The notes beneath the pieces were generated by a model. It saw only the letters and a list, made by a program, of their open reading frames with translations, did no database searches and was not told the origin of the DNA. Made by a program: the position numbers and the translations under genes. DNA of 64,000 nt from Lutjanus erythropterus (Eukaryota > Chordata > Actinopteri > Lutjaniformes > Lutjanidae): positions 7,463,132 through 7,527,131 of the forward strand of contig CM034595.1 in the NCBI GenBank assembly GCA_020091685.1, read 5' to 3'. Shown here in pieces: positions 59,614 through 64,000 of the stretch (within the stretch, counting starts at the first letter, position 1; the number at the start of each line of letters is the position of its first letter).

Positions 59614-60995
59614 TATGGAGCTATATTGGGCCCAAAAGTTTTGTACTTGAAAAAATAAACTTTGAAACTGAAAATTCAAGTTTTGATCTTGAATTTTGAA
59701 AAATACATCGATGTATTTAAAATAAAAATAAGTGCACAATTTTTTTTTTCAGGTTAAATGTAATTATGATTCACTCTGGTAATTCTTTTGAATAAATTAT
59801 TTATTTTCATTTTTCACTTTCATGTATTTTGATATTTGAGATCCTATTTTATTCAGTTGCATGTTTTATCTTTTCAGATTCAAATCTTATTTTTTTACAG
59901 TTTCAATTTTTTTTTCAGTTTCAGATTTTTCTTTTTCAGTTTCAGATCTTTTCTTTTCAGTTTCAGACTTTTGGCCCAGACTTTGCGTGGGGGGGCGTGG
60001 TATCAACTGAGAGGGGTGTGGAATCATGACAGACCGCTTAACAAAAAGGCTAGGGACCTTCCCCTATCACGTTGCCTTCAGGGAACGTAGGATTTTGAAC
60101 GTTTCTCACCTGTGTGCTGCTCCAGCAGGTGGGCCTGCAGAGCCGGACGCCATCATTGCGAGCGGACACTGTGCTGCATTCACAGTGCTACGTGGAAAGC
60201 ATTAAAGTGTATCTGTTGAAGTGCACAGTCTGGCATAATTTATCCCTCCGCTTCTGCAGTTGGTCCTCAGTACTGTCTAAAACAGCTTTCATATCTCACA
60301 TCTCTGAAAACGTTGGAGTCAATTTCAAAAAAGGCGATATTTGGATAAACTTACCATGTATTAAAGAATATAAAACTTATACAAAGTGACATATTAGCAG
60401 CTTTAGCCTTACAGAGGAAATTAAAACAGATTTAGCCGTGCAGGATATTCCTGCATGCCGTGCAAATGGAAGTTTGTCAATGACATCAGTTTTTTCACTG
60501 CCAATCACATGGTGTAGTCTACATAAAGTTTTGCGTTGAATTGTTTTAGTTCCTATGTTCCCTGAAGGCAACGTGATAGGTGAACGTCCCTAGCCTTTTT
60601 GTTAAGCTGTCTGTCATGATTCCACACCCCTCTCAGTTGATGCCAAGCCCCCCCACGTGAAATCCAAAGTCTGAAACTGAAAAGAAAAGATCTGAAACTG
60701 AAAAAAAAATTTGAAACTAAAAAATAAAATTTGAATCTGAAAAGATAAAACAAGCAACTGAAAAAAATAGGATCTCAAATATCAAACTATATGAAAGTGA
60801 AAAATGAAAATAAATAATTTATTCAAATAAATTACCAGAATGAATCATAATTATATTTAACCATATTTTTTGTGCACTTACTTTTATTTTGAATACATTG
60901 ATGTATTTTTCAAAATTCAAGATCAAAACTTGAATTTTCAGTTTCAAAGTTTATTTTTTCAAGTACAAAACTTTTGGCCCCAATATAGCTCCATA
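59614..60995. mobile_element. Foldback element 2, about 450-bp arms with 6-bp target duplication
   Basis: The element starts TATGGAGCTATATTGGG and ends CCCAATATAGCTCCATA, flanked on both sides by TGAGAC (59608-59613 and 60996-61001). The left arm runs to about 60093 and the right arm starts about 60556. Arms include an A/T-rich part, a run of about five TTTCAGTTTCAGA-type short repeats, and an inner GC-richer part (AGAGGGGTGTGGAATCATGA, AAAAAGGCTAGGGAC, ATCACGTTGCCTTCAGGGAA). The unique middle (60094-60555) has no recognised protein. Arm identity is high, suggesting a fairly recent insertion. Confidence 0.85.
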
Positions 60996-61001
60996 TGAGA
61001 C

Positions 61002-61551
<550 letters not shown>

Positions 61552-61705
61552 TCACAAACACACACACAGGAGCTTTTCAGCCTCTCTGAGCCATTAGATC
61601 AGCTACAACACAGGTAACCTACAACACAGAATCTTTTACATGGGACATGAATGTGCTTCCAGTGACTGTCCCAGAGTCTCCGATAAACATTTCTTTATTG
61701 GTTTA

Positions 61706-61885
61706 ATATGTGTGTGTAAGATTTTTGGTTATTTATTGGCAAAATATGGCAGAAATGGAATATAATGTCCATAAGTATGTTTTCATTAGTGTATAATCAC
61801 CTGAAAATAAGAATTTTCTCAGCTTAGATTGAGGCCTTTATATCTACAGAGGGAGCAGGTCCTGTTGTGCAGTCTGCCATGTTGC
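61706..61885. mobile_element. TTAA-type MITE (GTGTGTAAGATTT), truncated copy
   Basis: TGTGTGTAAGATTTTTGG, TATGGCAGAAATGGAATATA, AGTATGTTTTCATTAGTGTA and TAATCACCTGAAAATAAGAA match the family at 9205 and 42750. The second half and right end are missing after about 61885. Confidence 0.65.
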
Positions 61886-62246
61886 ATACACTTTCCTTTG
61901 TTTTCTTGTACTTCATCTCATTTTCTGATATAATCCATCACTTCCATCACTCGAACAAGGTGAGAGTTCATGACAAGATTCTTTTGTTTTGTCAGATTAT
62001 GATGCATATCCAGCCGTTGCTGGCCTGTTTTTCCTCTATGGAAAGCCTGTACTGATGGACGTCCTGCTTTAAGAAACAAGTCAAGTTGTGTGTGGAGGTC
62101 CTCACTCCACAAATCTTTTACTGCCCATGTAGAGATTTTAAATGGATTGTGGAAATACTTAAGGCCTGACATTCATACAAAATAGCAGAAGTGATGACAG
62201 CTTTAAACATTGGTTGTTTTTATGTAGCAAAAAATGACCTGAAGGC
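61886..62246. other. Intergenic stretch, nothing recognised
   Basis: No gene or repeat end was seen. Confidence 0.55.
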
Positions 62247-63368
62247 TGTGCTACGAAGCAAGCTCAACACAGCCAGGCTTTCTTTGCATGATCTGGATCG
62301 ACAAAGCCTAAAACTGCAGTCAGAGATAATAGGTACCACGACAGTGGTTATGAACTCGCTTTGTTAATCCAGGCTCCCATCTTAAGGTTTTGTGCGCGCT
62401 CATATAAAAGGGGCGTTTGTTGCGTCATTTGACTCTTCTGCATGAAAAGAAGCGATCGCGAGCCACTTACTTAAGTCAAAATGATCAATTTGTTATAATT
62501 ATGAGCTGTGGAAAATATGCAAAATACATTACAACAAAAAGCAACATTGTTGCTGCAAATAAAGCAGGAGAAGAAGAATGCTGTTAGAAAATTACTGATG
62601 GACTAAATGCGGTCTTAATGCTGCTGTTTATTCTAACATGAAAACTGCACATCAGACAATAAAACTCCATACAGCAGATTTAAACATGATGAAGTCTGTC
62701 TGACACTGTCCTATGATGAAAGAGACGTGGACATCACTGAAGTTTTTGACCAAACCAACGTAAAAATGAGTGTAACTGATTTAAGACTGTCTGTGATAAA
62801 TGATGATGAATTTTCTAATCAGTGATCTGAGCTGCAATATCACCAAGACAAAACAGATAACAGTAAAAAGTATTCAAAGTGTCTGTAGTTGCTTCATCAT
62901 TATTTTAGTGTGTGGATTATATACAATGTCAATTTAAAGTGTTAATATGATCTGGAGCAAACGGGAAAAATGACTCTGCATCACCAAACGGAGGTTACCA
63001 TGACAGATACAGTTTGTGCTGCTGTTACATTACATTATGTTACATTTTTACATTATATGGATTCGTTCGGTGATATTATGAACATACAGCTCAACAACTT
63101 TTCATTTTTAATGTCTTCCCTCAGTTTAAAAGCTATATCGCTCATAAACAACCTTGTTAGGACAATAATTAGTTAAAGTACGGCGCTTTTTACAGACGAT
63201 TTAATCTGAAACTCTGAACATAACCTGCTGCCGACCAGGTTAGGAGTTTAGCATAAGTTACCATGGTGATCTAGCCAGATTAAAAGAGAGCCACCTTCGT
63301 GACACTGAAAATCCTGGGTTTAGACTCAACATAGCTCGCTAACCCATTAATCTCGCTTCATAGTACAC
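62247..63368. mobile_element. Harbinger-like MITE (GTGCTACGAAGC ends)
   Basis: The left end TGTGCTACGAAGCAAGCTC is inverted at the right end (CTCGCTTCATAGTACAC). Ends with CTACGAAGC are typical of a teleost Harbinger nonautonomous family. It is about 1.1 kb and has no recognised transposase. Confidence 0.65.
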
Positions 63369-63744
63369 CCCTCTGTCTGTTGAAGTGTTTTGCTTTCTCC
63401 TCTATGTTCCTGTGAAATCAGGGAACCTCCATAAGAGGTAAATATTACGCCATGATCACAGGGCTCAGCTGTAAAAGAACTGAAGTCAGTTTTCTGGTCA
63501 TCTTCATCAAGCCTATAGTTTTATTCTCATTTACAACCATACCACAACAACAACAAACTTAAAGGTATTAAGTTTTTCAATTAATTTTTCTCTTGATGCT
63601 GCCAAAATGGGGTCCTTTTAGACAACCTCTCTAAATCCTTATTTAAGTGTGCTTACAAAAAAACTCTAAGCAACTTAGGTGTCAGAATGTGTTCACTACA
63701 GCCTCTCTGGGATAGGTTCATTCTTGCTATAGTCCCCCATATTT
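63369..63744. other. Intergenic stretch, nothing recognised
   Basis: No gene or repeat end was seen. Confidence 0.6.
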
Positions 63745-64000
63745 AAAGGGACAGTTCACCTCAAAATCAACAATATATATTTTTCCCCTGGCCCGTAGTG
63801 CTGTTTATCAATCTAGATAGTTTTGGTGTGAATTGCAGACTTGTTTGATGAGTTGTGTTGACATAATGTTTGTAATTGCATCAACTTAATATCTGTAATT
63901 TTAACCCAAATTTATATGTTAATTGGTTTACACAAAATTCAAGTTGTTGTAACTTAATAAAATTGTCTTAGCCAATTTGCTTATTTATAATTTGTGGGGA
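63745..64000. mobile_element. TTAA-type MITE (AAGGGACAGTTCACC), left part, cut by window end or degraded
   Basis: TTTAAAGGGACAGTTCACCT, ATATTTTTCCCCTGGCCCG, TAGTGCTGTTTATCAATCTA and TTTTGGTGTGAATTGCAGAC match the start of the family at 20872. The sequence after about 63850 departs from the family. Confidence 0.65.

Overview
The window is vertebrate nuclear DNA, almost certainly from a ray-finned (teleost) fish. It is AT-rich, intron- and repeat-dominated, and full of repeats I recognise from teleosts: a tRNA-headed SINE with an L2-like tail, CR1/L2/Rex1-type and L1/Tx1-type LINE pieces, Tc1, hAT and PIF/Harbinger remnants, and TTAA-flanked and hAT-type MITEs. Long CA/TG, TC and ATT microsatellites are also present. 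I see no bacterial-style genes, rRNA, CRISPR array, or recognisable retroviral or LTR element.

Only one host gene can be supported: the 5' part of ASCC3 (activating signal cointegrator 1 complex subunit 3), on the minus strand. Three coding exons are visible. The start-codon exon is at 25472-25561 (residues 1-30), the second at 16758-16908 (31 to the first base of codon 81), and the third at 6850-7424 (81-272). Reading phases (0, then 1, then 0), GT/AG splice sites and length agree with the vertebrate protein as I remember it. The rest of the gene, including both helicase cassettes, must lie left of position 1. A 5'UTR acceptor is likely at about 25613. A promoter candidate with two opposed ZNF143-type motifs lies at 26491-26570. 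Right of about 26.6 kb I find no host exon; this is probably the intergenic space upstream of ASCC3 (GRIK2 is the expected neighbour in vertebrates).

Layout. 1-6849: ASCC3 intron with a minisatellite-like tract, a deleted LINE and hAT-type MITEs. 7425-16757: intron with a THAP plus YqaJ-like transposon relic (8.0-8.7 kb) and a nest of MITEs (9.2-11.7 kb). 16909-25471: intron with a long inverted-repeat element carrying a SINE and a hAT MITE inside it (17.0-18.9 kb), several other MITEs and a hAT BED-finger remnant (24.5 kb). 26.5-48 kb: intergenic DNA with SINEs, minisatellites, a dispersed repeat present in about four copies (21.4, 37.0, 38.1 and 46.1 kb), Tc1 and LINE fragments. 51.0-55.9 kb: an L1/Tx1-type LINE broken by a PIF/Harbinger relic and a 1.05-kb foldback element. 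59.6-61.0 kb: a 1.38-kb foldback element with arms of about 450 bp and a 6-bp target duplication. 62.2-63.4 kb: a Harbinger-like MITE.

I found no undescribed multi-gene system. The items most worth a second look are the two long-arm foldback elements, the convergent THAP/YqaJ relic, the nested insertions, and the overlapping upstream ORF at the ASCC3 start codon.
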